Below, piece after piece: positions 13,459 through 20,657 of a stretch of 25,438 nucleotides of DNA. The position numbers and the translations under genes are program-made. The DNA is from DASSBR01 sp035701285 (GTDB taxonomy: Bacteria; Pseudomonadota; Gammaproteobacteria; Natronospirales; DASSBR01), in the NCBI GenBank assembly GCA_035701285.1, contig DASSNT010000109.1, positions 1 through 25,438 on the forward strand, in the 5' to 3' direction. A model generated the notes under the pieces. It was not told the DNA's origin. It did no database searches and worked only from the letters and a program-made list of their open reading frames with translations. Position 1 is the stretch's first letter. Every line of letters starts with the position of its first letter.

Positions 13459-14621
13459 TGAGTCGTGACTGTCGCGCGCTGATCGACCTCGGCGCGCTGC
13501 GGCACAATCTGTCCGCGGTGCGTAAATTCGCGCCCCGCAGTCCGGTCATGGCCGTCGTCAAGGCGAACGCCTACGGCCACGGGCTGCCGGTGGTCGCACG
13601 GGCGCTCGCCGACGCGGATTCGTTCGCAGTAGCCTGTATCGAGGAAGCGCTGGCGGTGCGCGAGGCAGGCCTGACGCAACCGGTCGTGCTGCTCGAGGGC
13701 GTCAGCAGCGCTGAGGCACTCGACGCCGCGCTGGCGAACCACTTCGAAGTCGTTATCCACGACCCGAGCCAGTTGCCGCTGCTGGCACGGCTGAACGCGG
13801 CCGATTCGCTGACCGTCTGGCTGAAGATCGACACCGGCATGAATCGCCTTGGATTTCCGGTCGCGGCGGCACGCGACGTGTGGCAGCAATTGAGCGTGCA
13901 GCCGGGAATTCGCCAGCCGATCGGCCTGATGACGCATCTGGCCAATGCCGACGATCCCGCCGATGATTTCAGCCGTGTGCAGATCGAGCGTTTCAAAGGG
14001 TTCTCCCAAGACTTGCCGGGGCCGCGCAGCATCGCCAATTCCGCCGGTATTGCCGCCTGGCCGGCCAGCCACGACGGCTGGGTGCGGCCGGGCGTGATGC
14101 TCTACGGCGTCTCGCCGTTGCTGGAAAGCGTCGGCGCGGATCACGATCTGCAACCGGCCATGACCGTCACAACCCGCCTGATCGCCGTCAAGCAGTTGGC
14201 GGCTGGCGACAGGGTCGGCTACGGCGGCAGTTGGGTCGCGCCGGAACCCATGCCGGTCGGCATCGCCGCGATTGGCTACGGCGACGGCTACCCGCGCCAC
14301 GCGCCGAGTGGCACGCCGGTGCTCGTCAACGGGCGGCGCCAGCAGCTCGTCGGGCGCGTGTCGATGGACATGATCGCGGTCGATTTGCGCGGCAACGACG
14401 CGGCGGTAGGCGACCCGGTCACGCTGTGGGGGCAGGGGCTGCCGGTCGAGTACGTTGCTCGCGACGCGGGCACGATCCCGTATGAGCTGCTGTGCGGCGT
14501 GACGCAGCGGGTCAAGTTCAGCCTGCAGGACGACGACAAGGCGGATCAAGAACCCTCTCCCTCAGGGAGAGGGCAGGGTAAGGGGGTCGAATTACACCCC
14601 TCATCCGAACCTTCTCCCTGA
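13458..14621 (+). CDS. alr: alanine racemase, C-terminus extended by a repeat
   Basis: A PLP enzyme making D-alanine for peptidoglycan. Lys35 in VVKANAYGHGL binds PLP. Tyr255 in RVGYGGSW is the second catalytic base. IDTGMNRLGF (about 125-134) and IGYGDGYPR (272-280) are standard. The family core ends near GVTQRVKFSLQ (about 357). The last 25 or so residues (QEPSPSGRGQGKG onwards) are translated from a chromosomal hairpin repeat at 14552-14641 and are not part of the fold. ATG at 13458 overlaps the dnaB stop by one base (TGATG) and has AAGGA 6 nt upstream. Confidence 0.96.
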   Translation: MSRDCRALIDLGALRHNLSAVRKFAPRSPVMAVVKANAYGHGLPVVARALADADSFAVACIEEALAVREAGLTQPVVLLEGVSSAEALDAALANHFEVVIHDPSQLPLLARLNAADSLTVWLKIDTGMNRLGFPVAAARDVWQQLSVQPGIRQPIGLMTHLANADDPADDFSRVQIERFKGFSQDLPGPRSIANSAGIAAWPASHDGWVRPGVMLYGVSPLLESVGADHDLQPAMTVTTRLIAVKQLAAGDRVGYGGSWVAPEPMPVGIAAIGYGDGYPRHAPSGTPVLVNGRRQQLVGRVSMDMIAVDLRGNDAAVGDPVTLWGQGLPVEYVARDAGTIPYELLCGVTQRVKFSLQDDDKADQEPSPSGRGQGKGVELHPSSEPSP

Positions 14622-14641
14622 GGGAGAAGGGGCAAGAGGGA
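14552..14641. repeat. hairpin repeat at the alr-radA junction
   Basis: Two hairpins, CTCTCCCTCAGGGAGAG (14555-14571) and CTTCTCCCTGAGGGAGAAG (14611-14629), are separated by a short spacer. Such pyrimidine/purine palindromes that translate as PSPSGRGQG are common in proteobacterial chromosomes. This copy codes for the tail of alr, and its end (AGAGGGA) serves as the radA ribosome binding site. A related, less regular sequence is at 22430-22500. Confidence 0.75.
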
Positions 14642-14646
14642 CATCC

Positions 14647-16005
14647 ATGGCCAAAGCAAAAACAACTTACGTCTGCCAGGCCTGCGGCGGGCACAGCGTA
14701 CGCTGGGCCGGGCAATGCCCGGAGTGCGGGGACTGGAATACGCTGGTCGAATCGGTGGTCGCGCCGGCGCCGGGCAAGGCCGCGCGCGCGCCGCAGGGTT
14801 ATGCCGGCGAGACTCGGGTGCGCCTGCTGGGAGAGGTAGGCGCCGAAACCCTATCGCGCACCGAGACCGGCATCGGCGAGCTGGACCGCGTGTTCGGCGG
14901 CGGACTGGTGCTCGGCTCGGTGGCGCTGATCGGCGGCGATCCCGGCATCGGCAAGTCGACGCTGCTGATGCAGGCGGCCGCGCACCTGAGCGGCGAGCAT
15001 GACGTTCTGTATGTTACCGGCGAGGAATCGCTGACGCAGATCGGCCTGCGCGCGCGCCGGCTTGGCGTCGCGGTCGAGCGCCTGGGTGTGGTGGCGGAGA
15101 CCTGCGTCGAACGTATCGTCGCCCTGGCTGAAGCCGAGAAGCCGCGCGTGCTGGTGGTTGATTCGATCCAGACGATTTTCACCGAAACACTCAATTCCGC
15201 CCCGGGCGCCGTCGCCCAGCTGCGCGAGTCGGCGGCGCAACTGGTGCGTTTCGCCAAGCGCACCGGCACCGCCGTGCTGCTGGTCGGGCATGTGACCAAG
15301 GAAGGCGCCATCGCCGGGCCGCGCGTGCTCGAGCACATGGTCGACACCGTGCTGTATTTCGAAAACGACGCCGGCAGCCGCTACCGCGTCGTGCGCGCGG
15401 TCAAGAATCGCTTCGGCGCGGCCAACGAGCTGGGTGTGTTCGCGATGACGGAGACGGGCCTCAAGGAGGTCAAAAACCCGTCGGCGATTTTCCTGGCGCG
15501 CCATCCGGAGCCGGTCAGCGGCAGTTGCGTGACGGTGATTCGCGAAGGCAGCCGCCCGCTGCTGATCGAAGTGCAGGCGCTGGTGGATGAAAGCTCGTTG
15601 TCGAATCCGCGCCGTGTCGCGGTCGGTTTCGACGGCAACCGGCTCGGCATGCTGCTCGCGGTGCTGCACCGCCACGGCGGCATAGCCGCCGGTGGGCTGG
15701 ATGTGTTCGTCAATGCGGTGGGGGGCTTGAGGATTAACGAAACCGCGGCGGACCTGCCGGTGGTGCTGGCGGTGTTGTCGAGCCTGCGCGACAAGCCGCT
15801 GCCAAACGGCCTGATCGCCTTCGGCGAAATCGGCCTCGCCGGAGAGATCCGGCCGGTCTACAACGGCGAGGAGCGGCTGGCCGAAGCCGCCAAGCAGGGC
15901 GTCGAACATGCCGTGGTGCCCGCCGCCAATGCGCCGCGCAAGGCGATTCGCGGCCTGAAGGTGACTGCCGTCGCCCGCCTGGCGGACGCACTGAACGACC
16001 TTTAG
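14647..16005 (+). CDS. radA: DNA repair protein RadA
   Basis: RadA is a RecA-related, DnaB-like branch migration ATPase in recombinational repair. The zinc finger has Cys10-x2-Cys13 and Cys24-x2-Cys27. Walker A GGDPGIGKST is at 96-105, and the RadA-specific KNRFG motif (VKNRFGAANELGVFAM) follows. The C-terminal Lon-protease-like domain contains the GGLRINETAADLPVVLAVLSS region. The length of 452 residues is normal. The ribosome binding site GAGGG is the last part of the preceding repeat. The stop codon overlaps that of the convergent CorB-like gene by 4 nt. Confidence 0.98.
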   Translation: MAKAKTTYVCQACGGHSVRWAGQCPECGDWNTLVESVVAPAPGKAARAPQGYAGETRVRLLGEVGAETLSRTETGIGELDRVFGGGLVLGSVALIGGDPGIGKSTLLMQAAAHLSGEHDVLYVTGEESLTQIGLRARRLGVAVERLGVVAETCVERIVALAEAEKPRVLVVDSIQTIFTETLNSAPGAVAQLRESAAQLVRFAKRTGTAVLLVGHVTKEGAIAGPRVLEHMVDTVLYFENDAGSRYRVVRAVKNRFGAANELGVFAMTETGLKEVKNPSAIFLARHPEPVSGSCVTVIREGSRPLLIEVQALVDESSLSNPRRVAVGFDGNRLGMLLAVLHRHGGIAAGGLDVFVNAVGGLRINETAADLPVVLAVLSSLRDKPLPNGLIAFGEIGLAGEIRPVYNGEERLAEAAKQGVEHAVVPAANAPRKAIRGLKVTAVARLADALNDL

Positions 16006-17276
16006 GATGCGCCCGGCGCCCTGCCGACCGGCCGGATGCGCACCGTTTTCACCGCATTGTCGCCGGTCTGCACGATTTCAATGCCGTAGGCGCCGATTCT
16101 GACACTGGTGCGCGGCTCCGGAATATCCTCCAGATACTCAACGATCAGGCCGTTCAGGGTCTTCGGCCCGTCCGTTGGCAGTTGCCATTTAAGCGCCCGG
16201 TTGAGCGTGCGGATCGCGATGCCGGCGTTGACCAGGTAGCTGCCGTCCGGCTCCGGGAAAATGTCTTTATGGCTGGCGGCCGGGTCGGTGGTGAATTCGC
16301 CGACGATTTCTTCGAGAATGTCTTCGATGGTGACCATGCCCTGGATGTCACCATACTCGTCGACGACCAGGCCGATGCGGCGGCGCACGTTCTGGAAGTT
16401 GATGAGCTGGCGATGCAGGGACGTGCCCTCCGGCACGAAGTAGGGCTTGCGCGCCAGCGCCTTCAGCGATTCAGGCGTCAGCTCGCCGCGCCCGAGCGGC
16501 CGCAGCACCTGGCGCAAATGAATCATGCCGATAATGTCGTCGATGCTGTCGACGAACAGCGGCAGCTTCGTATGTTGCGACTGCGTGAGCTGCGCGACGA
16601 TGTCGTCCCAGTCGTCGTTGATGTCGATGCCGGTGATCTCGCTGCGCGGCACCATGATGTCTTCGACGGTCGCTTCCTCTAGATCGAGAATGTTGAGCAG
16701 CATGCGCTGGTGGCGCTTGGGAATGATGGCGCCAGCGTCGACGACGACCGTGCGCAGCTCGCTGCGGCTGAGCGGCTGACCGCTCGCTTCGTCGATGCGC
16801 ACGCCCATAAGAGACAGCAACCCGTTGGCAATCGTATTGACCACCCAGACGAACGGGTAGAGGAGCTTCAACAGCGGGGCGTAGATGTAAGCCGCCGGAT
16901 AGGACACCTGCTCAGGACGCAATGCTCCCAGAGTCTTGGGCATCAGGTCGATAAACACGAGGATTATCAGCACCAGCAGGCCCTGGGCGATAGCCAGCGT
17001 GGCCTCGCCCCCGGCTCTCAGCGCGATGATCGTGACCAGCGACGAGGCGACGATGTTGGCAACGTTGTTGCCGAGCAGGATCAGGCCGATCAGGCGATCG
17101 GGCTGGCGCAGCAGGCGCTCGGCAAGCTGCGCACCGCGGTGACCGGCGCGCGCGCGGTGGCGCATCCGGTAGCGGTTGATGCTCATCAGCGCCGTTTCGG
17201 TGCCGGCGAAGAACGCGGAGGCGATCAGCAGAAAAACCAGTATGCCGATCAGTATCCCTAGCGGGACGTCTTGCAA
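16002..17276 (-). CDS. CNNM/CorB-like DUF21-CBS transporter (HlyC/CorC family)
   Basis: A 424-residue membrane protein with an N-terminal DUF21 transmembrane domain (FFAGTETALMSINRYRMRHRA, LILLGNNVANI, ELRTVV), two CBS domains (IMVPRSEITGIDINDD and GLVVDEYGDIQGMVTIEDILEEIVGE) and a C-terminal CorC_HlyC domain (SYLVNAGIAIRTLNRAL). Proteins of this group are thought to export Mg2+ or act in Co2+/Mg2+ resistance; E. coli YfjD is the nearest named protein I recall. It is transcribed after ypjD with a 32-nt gap, the usual gammaproteobacterial arrangement. Confidence 0.93.
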   Translation of the reverse strand: MQDVPLGILIGILVFLLIASAFFAGTETALMSINRYRMRHRARAGHRGAQLAERLLRQPDRLIGLILLGNNVANIVASSLVTIIALRAGGEATLAIAQGLLVLIILVFIDLMPKTLGALRPEQVSYPAAYIYAPLLKLLYPFVWVVNTIANGLLSLMGVRIDEASGQPLSRSELRTVVVDAGAIIPKRHQRMLLNILDLEEATVEDIMVPRSEITGIDINDDWDDIVAQLTQSQHTKLPLFVDSIDDIIGMIHLRQVLRPLGRGELTPESLKALARKPYFVPEGTSLHRQLINFQNVRRRIGLVVDEYGDIQGMVTIEDILEEIVGEFTTDPAASHKDIFPEPDGSYLVNAGIAIRTLNRALKWQLPTDGPKTLNGLIVEYLEDIPEPRTSVRIGAYGIEIVQTGDNAVKTVRIRPVGRAPGAS

Positions 17277-17308
17277 AACGTGTGCCTCTTGAATGGTTGT
17301 CTTTTGCG

Positions 17309-18154
17309 TTATGCCGGCAGCCGATGCTGCCCCAGCACCAGTTCCAGTACCAGCTTACTGCCAAAATAGGCGAGAACAAGCACCGCGAAGCCAGCCAGCG
17401 TCCAGGCGGTGGCGATCCGCCCGCGCCAGCCGAATCGCCAGCGCCCCCAGAGCAGCAGCGCGAACACGCACCAGGCGACGATCGAGAGGGTCGTTTTTTC
17501 CGCCAGTTTCTGCGCGAACAGGTTGTGCAGAAACAGGAAACCGCTGAACAGCGCCAGGCTGAGCAGGGCAAAACCGGCGCCGATGGTCTGGAACAGGAAT
17601 TGTTCCATGACTTCGAGCGGCGGCAGGATGCCGATCAGGCGTTCGGTCTGGCGGTGGCGCAGGCGGTAGTCCTGGACCGCGAGCAGCAGCGCCTGCACGG
17701 CGCCGATGCTGAGTAGGCTGTAGGCGGAAAGCGAAACGATGATGTGGGCGTTCAGGCCCCAGCCGCTCTCGGGTACGAGCAGTTCGTTCGGCGGCGCGAG
17801 CCAGGCCCCGAGCACGCTGGCACCGACGACGGGGAAGATGATCAGGCCGAGGTTGATGACGGGCTGGCGGAGGCTTGCGATCAAGGTGATCAAGACGATT
17901 TCGAGGCCGATCAGCGACGCGCTGTTGAAGAAGCCGAGATCGACGCCGCGGGGCGTGAACATTACTCGATAGACGACGTACGCCTGCAGAGCGGCCGCAA
18001 TCAGCACCGTCAGGCGGACGATGTCGAACGCGTGTGCGGGCGCGGACGAGCCGCCGCGGGCGCGAAGCAGCACAGTTGCGCCGGCGCCGATGTACAGCGC
18101 CGCGCTCAACAGCGCGAAAATCGTGAGGAGAAGGTTTGGTTGCAATGTCGTCAT
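17309..18154 (-). CDS. ypjD: YpjD-like cytochrome c assembly family membrane protein
   Basis: A 281-residue protein with about eight TM segments belonging to the CcsA/CcmC/CcmF-like cytochrome c assembly family. The region ESGWGLNAHIIVSLSAYSLLSIGAVQALLLA corresponds to the conserved heme-handling part, with His in NAHI and a second in LFLHNLF; the family WWD-type motif is not obvious, as in YpjD itself. It may support heme or cofactor function for the neighbouring transporter, but its role is not established. In many relatives ffh lies divergently upstream; here that position is taken by lipoprotein genes, with 256 bp between. Confidence 0.85.
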   Translation of the reverse strand: MTTLQPNLLLTIFALLSAALYIGAGATVLLRARGGSSAPAHAFDIVRLTVLIAAALQAYVVYRVMFTPRGVDLGFFNSASLIGLEIVLITLIASLRQPVINLGLIIFPVVGASVLGAWLAPPNELLVPESGWGLNAHIIVSLSAYSLLSIGAVQALLLAVQDYRLRHRQTERLIGILPPLEVMEQFLFQTIGAGFALLSLALFSGFLFLHNLFAQKLAEKTTLSIVAWCVFALLLWGRWRFGWRGRIATAWTLAGFAVLVLAYFGSKLVLELVLGQHRLPA

Positions 18155-18345
18155 TTATGTGGCGAGCCGCAATGATAGCGGCGATTTGTCCAGATTGCGA
18201 AGGTCAGGTTGTCGCGGAACCGGGTGGCGGTACCCCTGCTTCTTTCAAAGACGACTGCTTTGGGGTCATCAAAGCGCAACTTTTGTCAATCCAAAGTAGA
18301 AACGAGGCGCCCGTGCTTTGGGCTAACAAAAATTAGTGGGGTTTC

Positions 18346-18375
18346 TTGACGATAACCGCTGTTCACTGCTAGTTT
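18346..18375 (+). promoter_or_regulatory. putative promoter of the lipoprotein genes
   Basis: TTGACG (18346-18351) and TAGTTT (18370-18375) with an 18-bp spacer lie 36 nt upstream of the DUF4398 lipoprotein start. The -35 is good and the -10 is weak. The rest of the 18155-18410 gap shows no recognisable gene. Confidence 0.4.
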
Positions 18376-18410
18376 GAACCGATTAACTTCTGAGAGGTGG
18401 TGCCGCGAGC

Positions 18411-18758
18411 ATGGTTATTGCATGTCGCTGGGCTAAATTTCGGGTCGCCGGCGCGGCTTTGCTGGCGGTGGCATTGACGGCTTGCGCGACGGCGCCGGTG
18501 CAGGAAATGAGCGACGCGCGCCAGGCCATTGCGGCCGCCAGGCAGGCGGGGGCGGCGCAGCAGGCGCCGGCCGAGCTGGCGGTCGCGACGCGCTATCTGC
18601 AGACCGCGGAACGGGCGCTGCAACGGCACGATTTCGGGCAGGCCCGCGAAAGCGCTCAGAAGGCCAGGCAGGCCGCGACAGGGGCGCTGGATATGAGCCG
18701 CCGCTTCGATGCCGACGAAAAGAAGAAAACAGCCGTTCCGACAAGCGGTTCTATTTAG
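18411..18758 (+). CDS. DUF4398-like lipoprotein
   Basis: A 115-residue predicted lipoprotein. A basic n-region and hydrophobic segment (VAGAALLAVAL) end in the lipobox LTAC with Cys25. The mature part is a single helical, Ala/Gln/Arg-rich domain (MSDARQAIAAARQAGAAQ...ATRYLQTAERALQRHDFGQARESAQKARQAA) of the DUF4398 type. It is followed by a LysM lipoprotein whose N-terminal half has the same kind of helical repeat, so both probably work in the periplasm at the outer membrane. Function unknown. The ATG at 18411 has a distant GAGAGG ribosome binding site. Confidence 0.8.
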   Translation: MVIACRWAKFRVAGAALLAVALTACATAPVQEMSDARQAIAAARQAGAAQQAPAELAVATRYLQTAERALQRHDFGQARESAQKARQAATGALDMSRRFDADEKKKTAVPTSGSI

Positions 18759-18787
18759 ATTTCAGACGGTTACGCCGAAGCTTGCAA

Positions 18788-18801
18788 GTCATTCCCGCGA
18801 A
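18788..18801 (+). repeat. solo 14-bp end of the ATTCCCGC repeat
   Basis: GTCATTCCCGCGAA is identical to the terminal inverted repeat of the full element at 20571-20637. Here it stands alone in the gap between the two lipoprotein genes and is probably a fragment of a former copy. Confidence 0.5.
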
Positions 18802-18869
18802 TGATAGGTTGATTTCCCAACTTTGGCTTTGGCGCATGCTGAAGAACAATAATCAGGAGGGTCCAACCC

Positions 18870-19637
18870 ATGTCTAAGTATTCCATCGGACAAGTCGCTC
18901 TTGCGGCGCTGGCTGCTGCGGCCCTCGCTGGCTGCGCCAGCAAGCCGACACCGCCGCCCACGCCTCAGCCGAGCGCGGCGACCACGCAGGCCATCCAGGA
19001 CGCGCAGATGGCGATCAACAACACGCAGGAACCCTGCACCGGCACTGGCAATGCGCAGTCGCTGCTGCAGGAGGCCCGCGATGCCGCTTCCAGCGGTGAC
19101 GACGCCCGCGCGCAGGATCTGGCGCGGCAGGCGCAGCAGGCGGTCGACGATGCGGTCAACAACTGCTATCTCGATCTGGCGCGTGAGGAGCTTTCCGAGG
19201 CGCAGGGCTACAGCAATTTGAGCGACGATCAAATGCAGCGCCTCGACCAGGGCCAGCAGGCGATCGACAATAGCGAAGGCCGCCGTGCTTACGAAATCCT
19301 GAGCCAGCTCAACGCCGAGCTGCAGGCCGCCAGCATGACCTATGACGTGCGCCACGGCGACACGCTGTGGGGCATCGCCGGCCAGCAGAACGTCTACGGC
19401 AATCCGTGGGAATGGCCGCTGATTTACAAGGCCAACACGGACAAGATTCAGGATGCGGACCTGATCTTCCCGGATCAGCAGTTCACAATTCCGTCTTATC
19501 CGAGCCAGGATGCGGTCAACTCTGCCGTGGAGCATGCGAAGAATCGCGGCCAGTGGCAGGTTGGGCAGCCTGAGCAGTCGGACCAGGACTATCTGGATAG
19601 TGCGGATTCCGATGATTCGGGAATGATGATGTACTGA
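18870..19637 (+). CDS. LysM-domain lipoprotein with DUF4398-like helical region
   Basis: A 255-residue predicted lipoprotein (lipobox LAGC, Cys22), followed by a Pro-rich stretch, an Ala/Gln-rich helical region at about 36-150 resembling DUF4398 and a LysM domain at 157-208 (YDVRHGDTLWGIAGQQ, WPLIYKANTDKIQDADLIFPDQ and FTIP). LysM binds peptidoglycan, so the protein probably tethers the outer membrane to the wall. A strong AGGAGG ribosome binding site precedes the ATG at 9 nt. A strong intrinsic terminator follows. Two Cys in the helical region (about 56 and 99) could form a disulfide. Confidence 0.88.
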   Translation: MSKYSIGQVALAALAAAALAGCASKPTPPPTPQPSAATTQAIQDAQMAINNTQEPCTGTGNAQSLLQEARDAASSGDDARAQDLARQAQQAVDDAVNNCYLDLAREELSEAQGYSNLSDDQMQRLDQGQQAIDNSEGRRAYEILSQLNAELQAASMTYDVRHGDTLWGIAGQQNVYGNPWEWPLIYKANTDKIQDADLIFPDQQFTIPSYPSQDAVNSAVEHAKNRGQWQVGQPEQSDQDYLDSADSDDSGMMMY

Positions 19638-19661
19638 TACCCGGATTCGGGGATTAGAATT

Positions 19662-19690
19662 AAAGGGGCTCCTTCGGGAGCCCTTTTTTT
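19662..19690 (+). terminator. intrinsic terminator after the LysM lipoprotein gene
   Basis: GGGCTCC (19666-19672), a TTCG tetraloop, GGAGCCC (19677-19683), then seven T. This is the clearest rho-independent terminator in the window. Confidence 0.95.
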
Positions 19691-19719
19691 ATGGCGAGGG
19701 AAATGGAGCGTGATGATCG

Positions 19720-20013
19720 ATGAGTGTGTGTCGACGCTTTAAGGTATCCGGCCTCGTGCAGGGTGTTTTCTTTCGGGCCAGTACGCGGGCCGAGGCGGAA
19801 CGGCTTGGGCTTACGGGGCATGCCGTGAACCTGGCGGACGGCTGCGTTGAGGTGCTGGCTTGCGGGAAGGTTGAGGCGCTGGATGAATTGGCGGCGTGGC
19901 TGAGGCATGGGCCGCCGCGGGCTCGGGTGGATTCTGTTGAGGTGGAAGAGGTGGAGTGTGAGGCGCCTTTGGGCTTCCGTAGTCGTAGGGGGTCTTATTC
20001 CCGATACCACTGA
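19720..20013 (+). CDS. acyP: acylphosphatase
   Basis: A 97-residue small hydrolase of acyl phosphates. The active-site loop VSGLVQGVFFRASTRAEAERLGL contains the phosphate-binding GLVQGVFFR with its catalytic Arg, and the catalytic Asn is in GHAVNLADGCVEV. Length and layout are typical. The ATG at 19720 has a GGAG site at 19705-19708. The 3' end overlaps the convergent lytic transglycosylase gene by 19 nt, so the last residues (RRGSYSRYH) are read from sequence shared by both genes. Confidence 0.94.
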   Translation: MSVCRRFKVSGLVQGVFFRASTRAEAERLGLTGHAVNLADGCVEVLACGKVEALDELAAWLRHGPPRARVDSVEVEEVECEAPLGFRSRRGSYSRYH

Positions 20014-20597
20014 TGGGCTAACGCCCACAACACCTTGTCTGAATAAACGAAGCTGTTAACGCTGCCGTTGTAGTGTGCCAGCGCTTCGCGCAGATCGCCG
20101 TCGGCTCTGTCCAGGTAGTAATGCAGAATCGTGCAGCCGATGCGCAGGTTGGTTTCGGCCTCGAACAGGTTCGCATCGGGCTTGCCGATTTCCTTGAGCC
20201 AGAATGGCATCACCTGCATGAATCCGCGCGCGCCGACGCGGGAGATAGCGAAGCGGCGAAAATCGCTTTCCACTTCGATGACGGCCAGCACCAGTTCCGG
20301 GGGAACGTCGGCGTGGGTGGCTTCGGCGTGAAGCAGGCGCAGGAACTTCAGGCGTTTTGCCGCGTCCGGCATGCGCGGCGCGAGGCGCGCCGACATGTCC
20401 ATCAGCCAGACCTGGGCGGCGAAGCGGTCCTTGAAGCTGGTGCTTTCGGAGACGGCTTTTTTGACGAGGGCGATGAGTTCCGCGGTCGGGGCCGGGTTGG
20501 CTGCGAATGCTGGCGATGCTACGACAAAAGCTAAAAGCAGCAAGAAGCCGCTACGAAAACGTCTTCTTCCGTCATTCCCGCGAAAGCGGGAATCCAT
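19995..20597 (-). CDS. lytic transglycosylase (SLT domain) with repeat-derived start
   Basis: A secreted peptidoglycan lyase. Counted from the ATG at 20597 it has 200 residues: a signal peptide (RRRFRSGFLLLLAFVVASPAFA) and an SLT domain with catalytic Glu110 in VIEVESDFRRFAIS, then GARGFMQVMPFW, the NLRIGCTILHYYLD helix and ALAHYNGS. The first nine residues (MDSRFRGND) are translated from an ATTCCCGC-type repeat inserted between this gene and proS. The open frame continues up to an ATG at 20657, but that extension is wholly repeat-derived. No ATG or GTG start exists between the repeat and the hydrophobic core, so the repeat must supply the start codon. A GGGGAG lies too close to the ATG to be an ideal ribosome binding site. 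Confidence 0.9.
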   Translation of the reverse strand: MDSRFRGNDGRRRFRSGFLLLLAFVVASPAFAANPAPTAELIALVKKAVSESTSFKDRFAAQVWLMDMSARLAPRMPDAAKRLKFLRLLHAEATHADVPPELVLAVIEVESDFRRFAISRVGARGFMQVMPFWLKEIGKPDANLFEAETNLRIGCTILHYYLDRADGDLREALAHYNGSVNSFVYSDKVLWALAHQWYRE

Positions 20598-20637
20598 CTC
20601 CCCGCCTGCCCTGGATTCCCGCCTTCGCGGGAATGAC
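20571..20637. repeat. ATTCCCGC-type inverted repeat element
   Basis: The element has 14-bp perfect terminal inverted repeats, GTCATTCCCGCGAA (20571-20584) and TTCGCGGGAATGAC (20624-20637). Each half also folds as its own hairpin with ATTCCCGC/GCGGGAAT arms (20574-20593 and 20615-20634). It resembles the dRS3-type small repeats known from Neisseria and seen in other proteobacteria. It forms the 5' end of the lytic transglycosylase gene. Confidence 0.85.
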
Positions 20638-20657
20638 AACAAAGCGTCGCCGCGCAC

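Noticed and set aside
18136..18336. A 66-codon plus-strand frame upstream of the lipoprotein genes (CPDC motif)
   Set aside because: It overlaps the ypjD start, has no ribosome binding site and resembles no family; the single CxxC is not enough.
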